DNA of 64,000 bases, taken from assembly GCF_011386835.1 (NCBI RefSeq), contig NC_088800.1:52109439-52173438 (forward strand), given 5' to 3'. The notes beneath the pieces were generated by a model. That model saw only the letters and a program-made list of their open reading frames with translations, searched no databases and was not told the origin of the DNA. The translations under genes were made by a program, and so were the position numbers. The DNA comes from Chrysemys picta bellii (taxonomy: Eukaryota; Chordata; Testudines; Emydidae). Shown piece by piece: positions 44,330-54,620 of this stretch; the stretch's first letter is position 1, and each line of letters begins with the position of its first letter.

Positions 44330-44415
44330 CAATATGCTCTATCTGCCCTGTGGGAGCCATAAAATATTCACCAGCAGCTCCCATTATCGTCAGATGCAAT
44401 CAAAGAGACAGAGCG
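44330..44415. promoter_or_regulatory. Candidate conserved non-coding element
   Basis: An AT-richer island in GC-rich DNA: CTCTATCTGCCCTGTGGGAG, CCATAAAATATTCACCAGC and CCCATTATCGTCAGATGCAA. It contains homeodomain-like CATTATCG and E-box-like CAGATG. The call rests on composition only. Confidence 0.22.
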
Positions 44416-46129
44416 CGTGCGAGGCCCTGCTCGGTGACACGGTCCCGCGCTCTCCTGAACGGGGCAAACTGGCCACATGGCCTGGCTGTCGCTGGCCCCC
44501 GCCCAGCAAGACAGGGAGACTGCTAAACAGGCTCTGCTCAAGGGGAGCAGACTCCACCGCAGATGAGGCACCGGTGCTAGCACCTGACAGGTAGCCAGAA
44601 CCCTTCCAGGTCAGCGACTGCATGCATACGGAGAGGGGCCACTGAGGCTGCCCTGGTGCACGTCTGCCAGGGCACAGGGTGGGGACGGGGTTTGGCGGAT
44701 GTAGCCCAGGCTGAGTGTTGTCCTGATTTTACAGTGCTCTTCTCCCATCATGCACTACACCCAGCCAGGCTGCCCTTCCCCTAGTCACAGTCGCCACTGC
44801 TGCACAGCTCCACCTGCCCTTCCTGCCCAGCACAGGCATCGCCTTCCAGGACGTCCTGGCCTTGCCAGAGTTCAAGGGAGGGATCCTCCACTGTCGGCGC
44901 TGAGGTCCTGCCCCACCCCATGGCCCTGGGACAAAGGCCTTCCTTTGTGCCCTGCCCAGCTGGCCCGACACTGGAGCAGGTGGTGAGGCGAGCTGGCCAG
45001 TTCTAAGCCACCAGTGCTGTTTTTCTGAAGCATTGTCCCCTGCCTGGTAGCGATTAAGACCTGGATGTGGGTTTGTCTGGTATTCTCATGTGGAGTCACT
45101 GGGGACATGTTGGGGGCTGTTTTTTACAGCGTGCCAACCCACCCCCGCCAGCGTGACGGTGCATGCAAGGTCATGCTGCTGGGGGCAGGGCGCTCTCAGC
45201 AATGGGGTCCCCTCACAGCAGCACCAGAATGTCTGATATTCTGGAGATGCAACAGTGCGCACCCTACCCCGTGACCGCCGTCAGCCTCTCTGCAGGGGCT
45301 GATGCCCTGCGGCAGGGCAGTGACACATGCAGGCTTTGCCCTACAGGATGATGGGAAGAAAGTGGCCATGCCCCAATCCCAGCTCCTGCACCAGGAGCTA
45401 CTGCCTTTAGCGGGTCCGCGTGCGCACAAACACACGAGGCGAATCGGGACCAGGCCGGCCAACGGGGCAATTGACAATCCCACAGAAATCACTTTAAAGG
45501 TCTTTCCTCATGGCAGCCAGCTTTGGCCTTGACTCCAGCTGACTCTGAGCGAAGGACATCGCCTATGGACTCATCGGCACCACTTCCCTGGAGGCCTCCT
45601 GTCTCTACATCTAATTACCACCACGGGGGACAGAACTTCAGCTAAACAAGTAGCTTGATCCTCTCTGGCAGCAGGAGTAGGCTCTTATCCTTTCTCAGAG
45701 TAGCCACCAGAGGGGGAGGTGCTAGACCTAGCTAGAGCAGGGTGTTGAAGCTTGTTGGCATGGCCAATTGTTGACTGCATAGCCCCAGATGATCTGGCTC
45801 CAGGACGGTCACTCCCCAGCATGTGTTGTGTGAACTGACAGCTGGTAGGGTCATGCACAGTCCCTGAACTGCAAAGCAGGATACTGTGCAGTGGTGAATA
45901 ATATATTTATATTGTATAAGGGGGAGTTGCCAACAGAGCTGGACGCTGAGGCCACCAGGTGCCATCACACTGCTCTTTAATAACTAAGTGTTGCCATTGT
46001 ACAAATACTGACAGAGAAATATGGAGAAAGCCAGACATTGTTTGTCCTGGCAGATTTTTTAAAGGAGTCTTTAGAGATAGCGGGTGGCAATAGAGCCGGG
46101 TAAAATATTGTGCGTGAAAAAATTTTCTG
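44416..46129. other. Unassigned DNA
   Basis: No repeat or gene recognised. Confidence 0.4.
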
Positions 46130-46490
46130 GCACAAAATGAAGATCCAGCAACACCTAAACATTTCCCACATCTGTGTCAACTTCACCGACCTGGCCATTT
46201 TCCAAATACCCTACCAAAAAAATTCTGAAATACCCCAAACTTTTCATCTTCACATTTTTCAAATGAAATGTTTCAATGTTTTGGTTTGAAACAACTTTTC
46301 ATTTCAAAATTTCCTTTAATTTTATTTTTGAAAATTCAAAAATGTTTTTAAATGGTCATAATGGAAATGTTTTCCCACTTTGTCACAATGAAACATTTCA
46401 TTCAACCCCAACAGGGTTTTTTCAACTTTTCAATTCCCCAAAACTTTTAAAAAGTTTTCATTTGCCATCTGAACCAACACTAATTTTCTT
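46130..46490. repeat. AT-rich self-complementary repeat (GAAAxxTTTC type)
   Basis: Dense alternation of AAATTT-, GAAAC- and TTTCA-type words on both strands, for example AAATGAAATGTTTCAATG and GAAACATTTCATTC. A second patch of the same kind lies at 51676-52010. It looks like a decayed palindromic repeat family. Confidence 0.5.
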
Positions 46491-47062
46491 CTGACTTCTT
46501 GCCAGTGAACCCAAAACTCCATTACTCACCCATCGCTACTTGGCAACGCCTCTGTTTGCCAGCGGCAGAGAAATCGGCACCCTATTTTGGTTGTGAATGT
46601 GACCATTATGGTTACAAAACCTTTCTATAGCTCTGAGTTTTGACTGTTGACTGGTAATGATGGGGGCTTGTATGTGAGGTCATTAAGGCTCTGACAGCAT
46701 CTATGGTCTCAAACTGGGATCCCTGGATTGCTGGTGGCTCATGGGGCATTTTTGCTTTTCCTCAGCGCTGGATGATGAATCTGTGAGTCTCCAAGAAGTG
46801 CCTAGTCCAGAAATTTAGCCAAGCACATCTGCTGGGCATGCCAATCCATCATTGGCTGGACAAAAAATGATATCAAAAAGAGCCTCAGCATCAACTAATC
46901 TGTGTTGTCACTGTCCGTGTTCTTGGGAAGTCAGCACTAGGCCAGATAGATACTGCAGTGATGGGCACCTTAGAGATGTGGACGGTCAATAGCCGAAGCT
47001 GCTGTTGCTGCTGTTGAGGGAATCCAGTGCTTAGCTGTGTGCACTGCTGGAGGGCCACCTAC
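46491..47062. other. Unassigned DNA
   Basis: No feature recognised. Confidence 0.4.
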
Positions 47063-47439
47063 ATATTTAGTCTGCAGAAGAGAAGAGTGAGGGGGATTTA
47101 ATAGCAGCCTTCAACTACCTGAAGGGGGATTCCAAAGAAGATGGAGCTAGGCTGTTCTCAGTGGTGGCAGATGACAGAACAAGAAGCAACGGTCTCAAGT
47201 TGCAGTGGGGGAGGTCTAGGTTGTATATTAGGAAAAACTATTTCACTAGGAGAGTGATGAAGCACTGGAATGAGTTACCTAGGGAGGTGGTAGAATCTCC
47301 ATCCTTAGAGGTTTTAAGGCCCAGCTTGACAAAGCCCTGGCTGGGATGATTTAGTTGGGGTTGGTCCTGCTTTGAGCAAGGGGTTAGACTAGATGACCTC
47401 CTGTGGTCTCTTCCAACTCTAATCTTCTATGATTCTATA
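47063..47439 (+). mobile_element. CR1 LINE, 5'-truncated 3' end
   Basis: Starts ATTTAGTCTGCAGAAGAGAA, includes the C-terminal frame text [20 protein letters not shown] and [10 protein letters not shown], and ends CTTCTATGATTCTATA. Small indels break the frame. Confidence 0.95.
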
Positions 47440-47892
47440 TCTCCAGACAGAGGTCTTCGACTGCCAGCAACAAGGGAGACTCAGGCCAGACAGCGGGTGC
47501 TGTCCTCATTTTGAAGACAGGTTCAATCATCAAATAATAATTAATTAATTGCTCAATTGCTCATTGAAAGGCAATTTCCCACACCCCTCTCTCTCAGAGC
47601 TGTGCCCCCACAGCTCACCCAGTGCCCCTCAATCCTGATCCCCAGCTCACCCACTATCCCTGCTCGGAGGGACCTGCACAACAGATGGCCACAGCTGCCT
47701 CAGCTTAAATCCAGGCTCAGGACACCTCCCTCAGTTTGGGCCCCCCCAAGTCTGACTCCAGCACCAAACAGCACCCCTCCCCCTCTTGTCTCCACCCTGC
47801 TTCTCTCTAGTTTGACAGCCAGGTCTGGTTGTTCCTGTATTGCTCCCATCACAGTGTTGTGAGCTATTCAGGGGTCTCTGGCATTGAGTCGC
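47440..47892. other. Unassigned DNA
   Basis: No feature recognised before the Penelope target duplication. Confidence 0.4.
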
Positions 47893-47950
47893 CCTTGTCA
47901 GGATCAACAAGGAGTCTGGTGCCACCTTAAAGACTAACACATTTATTTGG

Positions 47951-47991
47951 GCATAAGCTTTCGTGGGTAAAAACCTCACTTCTTCAGATGC
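47951..47991 (-). ncRNA. Hammerhead-like core, left PLE arm
   Basis: On the minus strand CTGAAGA (47981-47987) precedes a stem GTG-A-GGT/ACC-CAC with a TTTT loop, then GAAA (47959-47962) and GC-TTAT-GC. This copies the right-arm motif. Helix I is not evident. Confidence 0.35.
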
Positions 47992-48090
47992 ATAGAGTGA
48001 AAGTTACAGATGCAGGCATTATATACTGACACATGGAGAGCAGGGAGTTACTTCGCAAGTGGAGAACCAGTGTTGACAGGGCGAATTCAA

Positions 48091-48465
48091 TCAGGGTGGA
48101 TGTAGTCCACTCCCAATAATAGATGAGGAGGTGTCAATTCCAGGAGAGGAAAAGCTGCTTCTGTAATGAGCCAGCCACTCCCAGTCCCTATTGAAGCCCA
48201 GATTAATGGTGTTAAATTTGCAAATGAATTTTAGTTCTGCTGTTTCTCTTTGAAGTCTGTTTCTGAAGTTTTTTTGTTCAATGATAGTGACTTTTAAATC
48301 TGTAATAGAATGACCAGGGAGATTGAAGTGTTCACTTACTGGCTTTTGTATGTTACCATTCCTGATGTCCGATTTGTGTCCATTTATTCTTTTGCGGAGG
48401 GACTGTCCGGTTTGGCCAATGTACATGGCAGAGGGGCATTGCTGGCACATGATGGCATATATCAC
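48091..48465 (-). pseudogene. PLE GIY-YIG endonuclease segment
   Basis: 124 codons. IYAIMCQQCPSAMYIGQTG is the GIY-YIG motif, followed by LRKRINGHKSDI with the catalytic-type Arg and His. SEHFNLPGH and ERETAELKFI-like text (RLQRETAELKFICKF) hold the Glu region. It ends LGFNRDWEW and a short tail. This is the C-terminal domain of PLE proteins and nicks target DNA. The first Met is internal; the upstream frame is joined by a frameshift at about 48440-48480. Confidence 0.88.
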
Positions 48466-48905
48466 ATTTAGTAGATGTGCAGGTGAATGAGCCCTTGATG
48501 GTGTGGCTGATGTGGTTGGGTCCTCTGATGGTGTCGCCAGAGTAGATATGGGGACAGAATAGGCAACGAGGTTTGCTACAGGGATTGGTTCTTGGGTTGG
48601 TGTTTCTGTGGTGTGGTGTGTAGTTGCTGGTGAGTATTTGCTTCAGGTTGGGGGGTTGTCTGTAAGCGAGGGCTGGCCTGCCTCCCAAGGTCTGTGAGAG
48701 TGAGGGATCATTTTCCAGGATAGGTTGTAGATCGTGGATAATGCGCTGGAGAGGTTTTAGCTGGGGGCTGTATGTGATGGCCAGTGGTGTTCTGTTATTG
48801 TCCTTGTTGGGCCTGTCCTGTAGTAGGTGATTTCTGGGTACCAGTCTTGCTCTGTCAATCTGTTTCCTCACTTCCCCAGGTGGGTATTGTAGTTTTAAGA
48901 ATGCA
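48353..48905 (-). pseudogene. PLE linker segment between RT and endonuclease
   Basis: The open frame extends to 49006, but codons before about 48905 come from the arm rather than the protein. The protein text has LVPRNHLLQDRPNKDNN, a region with LGGRPALAYRQPPNL, then CSKPRCLFCP and CTSTKCDICHH, the Cys-rich linker typical of PLEs. No RT motif (YADD) is present. A frameshift carries the endonuclease into another frame. Confidence 0.82.
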
Positions 48906-49024
48906 TTCTTAAGAATGCACCCTGATTGAATTGGCCCTGTCAACACTGGTTCTCCACTTGAGAAGTAACTCCCTGCTCTCCATGTGTCAGTATATAATGC
49001 CTGCATCTGTAACTTTCACTCTAT

Positions 49025-49070
49025 GCATCTGAAGAAGTGAGGTTTTTACCCACGAAAGCTTATGCCCAAA
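49025..49070 (+). ncRNA. Hammerhead-like core, right PLE arm
   Basis: CTGAAGA (49029-49035) matches the hammerhead CUGANGA. A stem GTG-A-GGT with ACC-CAC and a TTTT loop follows, then GAAA (49054-49057) and a mini-stem GC-TTAT-GC. Penelope elements of several animals are known to carry hammerhead ribozymes in their terminal repeats. Here the base after the mini-stem is C where U16.1 is required, and helix I is not evident, so activity is doubtful. Confidence 0.4.
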
Positions 49071-49161
49071 TAAATCTGTTAGTCTTTAAGGTGGCACCAG
49101 ACTCCTTGTTGTTTTTGTAGATACAGACTAACACGGCTACCCCCTGATCCTTGTCAGGATC

Positions 49162-51155
49162 TGTCTCAGTCACTTAGCTTTGCTCCGCAGCTCTCTGGGT
49201 TGTGAACCATACCTCAATGTGCGACAGGCCTGAAATCCTGCTTGCCACAGGCTGGCCCGACCAGCTTCCAACCCCCTTCCCTTGCTCTTCCTGACAGACC
49301 TTCCCTTTCACGTCCCCCACCCTCAAGATTTAGCCTGGCAATAGGCTCGAAAGGGGCAGCTGATTTCATGGTTAGACGGAGGTGGCTTCCATTCCATTCT
49401 GTCTTGGGGTAGTCCATCAGCCATAGCCCTGTTTCAGGTATCCCCACCACTAGCACCAGCAGGTTATTATCCAATGTAGCCCTGGCTAGTTAACTTGCCT
49501 CATGGTGGTCAGGGCCCCTAAAAGGCAGCTAACCCCAATATTGCATTTTAGTATGAATGGGAATTTGTCCAAACATTTGTATCGGAAAGCGTGTTACTTG
49601 CTCGTTCCTAGGCCTGTGTTGTATGTCATCTAGTAAGAAAGCAGACGTGCCATCATGTGACCTTTGGTAACCAACCACAGGTCAGAGATGGCAAAGAGTC
49701 AAGGCAAACAGTTGGCAAGGGTCCCCTCGTCTGACAATGCTGCGGTGAAAACTTGCGAAGAAGAGAATGAGGTGCACCAACCAAACCGGGACTGCAATGC
49801 ACCAGGAATCTTTCTCTGCTAATACCCACACCTACAATAAAGGGAAATCCTCTCACAACATCACAGTTTTGCTTTGGTCTGGCACGGGAATTAGACGCCA
49901 GAGAAAACCGGCCTTGTGGGAATATTTCAGAGGGAGCCCAGTGTGCAGTGATCAGAGAGTGGAGTGAGGGTGCTCTTGGAGGAGCAGTAACGTCCTAGGT
50001 GGCAGGGAGACAACGCCCCAATTCTGGAGCCCCCTGAAAGGCTCAGGCCATCCCGTATAATTCACACCTCAGCTGCCAGCACTGCTGGTAACAAGCATCA
50101 GCCACAGCCACCATCATCTTCTTGGTGACTGTCTCCAAAACCACCATCATTGCTACTGCTGGCTGCAGTCCCCGCATGCCTTCCGTCCATGCTGCCAAGA
50201 ACGAAGACTCAACAGCCTCTCAAACAAATGGGGGACGCAGCTAGGGTGGAAGCGACAGGCTCCCTTCCATGACTGCTCGACAGGGGCTGTAGGGGCCCCT
50301 GTGTAGGGACAGGATGCGTTAATCATTCAAGGAGTTAGTATCCCCCTTTTTACTCAGCCTTACTGACCCCAGCCTGTCTCCTCTCTTCGCTGAGGGACAG
50401 GACAGAGGCAAGGCCTAGCTGGTGGAGGAGTGGGGTGAGCTAAGGAAACCAAGGGCAACTTGAACCTTGTGGGTGGGTGGTTGCAGAGCGCACCCGGACA
50501 CAGCACTAGGGTCTACAGCAGAACACTGAGGCAGCATCGAACAGGTCCTCCCTTCACTCCGCCCCCTGTATTTGACACTGCCCCCCATGCCCCAGCAAGA
50601 GATGTCGGGAAGCTGATGGGACGCAGCAGGGAGGGGAAGCAGCTGAGGGGGACAAAGCATTGAAATAATAACTCCCTCCCTCTCTGAGACGTCCCTTCCT
50701 GACCAGAGCCAGGCCCCAAAGCAATGGGGAAAGGCGGGGAAGCCGAGGAGACGCTGTGCCTGCCCCCCTCCCCCACCCCAAATTAACTCTCCATCTGTTT
50801 CTTCTTGGCTGAGGCTGATGGCTTATGACAAGGCCTCCTCACTGCAAAGCTGTTTTGCCAGGAAAATCTATTACAAGTTGCTCTAAGAAAGACAGAAATT
50901 CTCTCCTTCTGTCTCGCCGCACTGGTCTCTCAAGGTGCCCACCCCAGGCAAGAGAGAGGTTTGGGAGCTGGCGTGCGCGGTCTGCTGCCTCCATCGAGGT
51001 GGAAAGCTCGCCTGCTGACCGTGAGGCCAGGACTTGGGCTGCCTCCCTTTCTCCCCTAGGCTCTTGGAGGTGGAGGGCACCTTGTCCATCTCAGGGGGCC
51101 AGGCCTACCTTGCCTGTTACAGTCAACAAGAGGACACCCCATTGTACCCCTGTGC
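49162..51155. other. Unassigned DNA
   Basis: No repeat or exon recognised over 2 kb. Several frames under 130 codons overlap on opposite strands. Confidence 0.4.
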
Positions 51156-51169
51156 GGGGGGGGGGGGGG
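51156..51169 (+). repeat. Poly-G run (14)
   Basis: Fourteen G in a row. Homopolymer length is often uncertain in assemblies. Confidence 0.85.
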
Positions 51170-51233
51170 AGAATGGGGATTCGGCCTTTTAGGGGCTGTA
51201 AATGAGAACTCTACACAGTCCAAAATAGACAGG

Positions 51234-51365
51234 CAATGCAAATCCCATTGGCTATTCCAGTGCTGGGCCACCCTTCCCTCCCAGCACTGCTAATGCAAAT
51301 CCCATCCCTTGACTATTCCAATGCTGGGCCACCCCTCTCCTCATCACTGCTAATGCAAATCCCAT
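51234..51365 (+). repeat. Tandem duplication carrying octamer sites
   Basis: Two and a bit units of 57-60 bp (CCAGTGCTGGGCCACCC and AGCACTGCTAATGCAAATCC). ATGCAAAT, the canonical POU octamer, occurs at 51236, 51293 and 51353. The first unit also has ATTGGCT, an inverted CCAAT box. Confidence 0.85.
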
Positions 51366-51399
51366 AAGTACCTACATGGGAAACAAATATTTAATAATG

Positions 51400-51675
51400 G
51401 GCTCTTCAATCTAGCACAGAAAGTATAACACAATCCAAAGGTTGGAAGTTGAAACTAGACAAATTCAGATTGGAAATAAGGTGTACATTTTTAGCAATGA
51501 GGGTAATTAACCACTGGAACAAATTACCAAGAGTCAACTCATGGTAGATTCTCCAGTGCTGGCAATTTTTAAATCCAGACTGGCTGTTTTTCTAGGAATT
51601 GTTTTGGGCAGGTCTCTGGCCTATGCTATGCAGGAGGTCAGCTTCCATGATCCCAGCTCCCCATGAATCTATGAA
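51400..51675 (+). mobile_element. CR1 LINE 3' end, old copy
   Basis: GGTTGGAAGTTGAAACTAGA, ACCACTGGAACAAATTACC and TCCAGACTGGCTGTTTTTCT, finishing near CCCCATGAATCTATGAAT. Confidence 0.88.
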
Positions 51676-52010
51676 TTTGGAAAACTGGGGTCAAATTCAC
51701 CAAACTGTTGTGATGGGGGGGAAAAAACCTAAAAAAGAATTCCAAAAAAATTGAAACCCTGTTTTTTTCAATTTGAAACGACTCCTCCTTTCAACACCTT
51801 CAACTTAATTAAAGAATATTTTAAAAACGCACTCAGGAAAAGAAAAAGAAAATGTTTCCTATGAACCAAAATTTATTTATGTATTTAATTTTAAGTTCAT
51901 TGAAACTTTCAGAAACTTTTCATGTTGGATCATCATCAACTTGAAATGAAAACTTTCTTCTATATTTTTTCAGAACAGCCAGCGAACTGAAAAATCAGGT
52001 ACTTGACCAG
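51676..52010. repeat. AT-rich self-complementary repeat, second patch
   Basis: TTTTTTTCAATTTGAAACG, AACTTTCAGAAACTTTTCATG and ACTTGAAATGAAAACTTTC, the same style as 46130-46490. Confidence 0.5.
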
Positions 52011-52014
52011 CGCT

Positions 52015-52170
52015 AGTGTTTAGTACTAATGCCAGCTGTGCCACTGGATCCCTTTATAGATTAAGCTAAGGTACGGCCCTTCCGTGCCTCAGTTTCCCCA
52101 TTGATGCCATGGGGTTAGAAGGATTGGCCTACCTCCCAGGCAATCATGAGTGTTCATTACTTACACACTC
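52015..52170 (+). repeat. MIR-type SINE
   Basis: GCCAGCTGTGCCACTGG and CCGTGCCTCAGTTTCCCCAT in MIR order. Confidence 0.75.
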
Positions 52171-52929
52171 GTATGTAATCCCAAGACCAGCGATGAGCTG
52201 CACCCCCCACACCACCGTAGGAGCCAGGAGGGGGGTTGATTAGCACTTTTGGGGCCTCTTTTGCTCTATTAATAACTTCAGAGCAGTGGTGCACAGACAA
52301 GGCAACAGGCTTCTCAGTGAGTCACAGCTACAACGCAGCACTCAGCCACACATTGCCCAGCTGTAATGAACAGGTGGGTAACGAGGGCAAAGTCCCTTGG
52401 TGTGTTGCTCAGTGATGGGTGTCAGAGGCAGCTGTGGGGTGCACGCAATATCAGGGGCAGAGGAGTGAGCTGCAAAGGCCTAGCAGCTCCCAGAGTCCAT
52501 CCCCTTCCATGCACAGAGCAGTGCTACGGAAAATCCAGGCATTGTGCTGATGGCCAGTGGGATAGCAGGCCAGGTGGAGAACAAGCCAAACCTCTCTGGC
52601 TCTGGCTGTCTCAGTGTGGAGCCAGCCCTGAACCCACTCGGCTGGCGTAACTTGGCGGGCTTTGGATCCTAAGGCAGTGACTCCAGTTGACTGACACAGG
52701 GAAGAGCTGGGGCAATTGGCTCTCTGGAGCTGCCTTATGGGCCATGCTGAAAGCAGCAAGTCACGTGGCTGGGGATGGTTCTCACCTGGGTAGTGCTGCA
52801 CTCGGTGCAGCCATATGCTTTGCTGTGCTTTATTTACAGGGGATTTAGTGACCCCACAGCCCCTCCTCCAGTCCCTTGGGGTCCCAAGAGTAAAGGCTCC
52901 AGGCCCAGTGCAGTCCCAGTGACAGGCTG
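52171..52929. other. Unassigned DNA
   Basis: No feature recognised. Confidence 0.4.
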
Positions 52930-54433
52930 AGACAGAGGAGGGAAGGATGGCCTGGAAGACTGGAGAAGGGCTAATGGGGCACCCATCTTTAAATAGGGGG
53001 AAAAGGAGGAGCCGGGGAAGTATAGACCAGTCAGCCTGACCTCAATACCTGGGAAACGACTACAGCAATGTATGAAACATTCCATTTGCGAGTACCTGGA
53101 GGATGAAGGGGTGATCGCTAGCAGCCAGCATGGATTTACCAGAAATAGGGTAACTGGTTTGGTGGATAGGTGGAATGTGGTGGACATAATATACCTGGAC
53201 TTCTCCCACAGTCCCACAAGACAGTCTGATAGGTAAGCTGGAGATATGCAGACTCAATGGAACTGCCATTAAGTGGATACAAAATTGGTTAAACAACCAC
53301 AAACAAAGTATTAATGGACTGATGTCAGATTGGAGGGAGGTCTCAAGTGGGGTTCCACAGGGATCTGTTCTGGGGCCAGTGTTGTTTAACATGTTTATTA
53401 ATGATTTGGATGTAGGTATAGACAGCATATTGATCAAATCTGCAGCTGACACAAAGCTGTGGGGGGCGTTGCCAACACTTTGAAGAATAGATCTAAAATT
53501 CAGAGAGTTCTTGATAAATGGGAGAACTGGGCTAAAGATGACAAAATGAAATTCAACAAAGACATATTTAAGGTGCTACACTTAGGGAAGGAAAACCAGA
53601 GACAAAAATAGAGAACGGGGAAAAACTGGCTTGGCAGCAGCACTGCTGAAAAGGATCTGGGACATGTGGTGGATCACAACCTCAACATGAGTCAGAAACG
53701 TGCGAAAAAAGCAAGTGCAGTTTTAGGTTGCATTAACAGGCATAGCATGCAAGTCACAATGATAGTACCGTTCTACTGGGCGCTGATTGGGTCTCACCTG
53801 GAGTATTGTGTCCTATTGTGGGGGGGAAGGGACAGAGTGAGGGCAGCTGGCTTCAGCAGTGTTATTGAGCATGCTCAGTACAAGCCAAGCAGCAAATTGG
53901 GGGGGGGCCTGTGACCCTGCACCCTCTTCCCCCCCACCCCTACGCATTGTCTGTGCACCAATGCACAGAAAGGATGTAGAGAAACTGGAAAGGATCCAGA
54001 GGCAAGCAACAAAGATGATCCAAGGGATGGAATCTAAGCCATGTGAGCAAAGACTGAAAGAACGGGGGATGTTTAGTTTGGAAAAGAGGAGATTAAGAGA
54101 GGGACATGATAGCGGTCTTCAGATATTTGAAAGGCTGCCATAAAAAAAATGGAGAAAAGTTGCCCTCTTTCACCACAGAAGGCAGGTCAAGAGGTAATGG
54201 GTTCAAACTAGAGCATAGCAGATCTAGATTGAATCTCAGGAAAAACTTCCTAACTAAGAACAGTCGGACAATGGAACAGACTCCTCGGGAGGTCGTGGAA
54301 GCTCCTTCACTGGAGGTTTTCAAAAGGAGGCTGGACAGACATCTGTCTGGGATGGGTTAGACACAACCCTGCATCTTGGCAGGGGGTAAGACTAGCTGAC
54401 CCTTGCGGTCCCTTCTCACCATATAGGTCTATG
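52930..54433 (+). mobile_element. CR1 LINE, older subfamily, with RT region
   Basis: Covers the RT domain from CACCCATCTTTAAATAGGGG through ACAGGGATCTGTTCTGGGGC to the C-terminus and 3' end (GTGGAAGCTCCTTCACTGG). The catalytic region reads SAADTKLW where FADDTKL is expected, so the pair is lost. Many indels break the frame. About 130 bp of foreign GC-rich text at 53818-53950 splits the element. Confidence 0.92.
53818..53950. other. Unidentified insert inside the CR1
   Basis: Between the CR1 phrases TGGAGTATTGTGTCC and ACAGAAAGGATGTAGAGAAAC lies GC-rich text that is not CR1, including AGGGCAGCTGGCTTCAGC and CTGTGACCCTGCACCC. No clear target duplication is visible. Confidence 0.6.
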
Positions 54434-54620
54434 GCCCTGTGGGTAGGCCACTCGCCAGGAACTCAGAAGATCTGGACTTAATGCCCGGCTCTGTCACTGG
54501 GTGACTTTAGACACTCAGGTCCAGATCCTCCAAGGTATTTCAGCACCTAACTCCCAGTGATTTCCCTTTGAGACACTGGGCCTCAGCACCCCACCTGTGC
54601 GCTGGGGTGAATACGCGACT
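54434..54620 (+). repeat. MIR-type SINE remnant
   Basis: GACTTAATGCCCGGCTCTGT, CACTGGGTGACTTTAGACAC and CTCCCAGTGATTTCCC; degenerate. Confidence 0.5.

Larger units (their letters stand above)
47906..49148 (-). mobile_element. Penelope-like element (PLE) with GIY-YIG endonuclease and inverted arms
   Basis: CCTTGTCAGGATC stands at 47893-47905 and again at 49149-49161, an exact 13-bp target duplication. Two arms of about 190 bp (47906-48100 and 48918-49110) are inverted copies of each other. Between them the minus strand encodes the linker and GIY-YIG endonuclease of a Penelope-type retroelement; the reverse transcriptase domain is missing. The sense-strand start carries the non-palindromic tail (ATCAGGGGGTAGCCGTG). 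Terminal repeats of PLEs are known in both direct and inverted arrangement. Confidence 0.88.
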
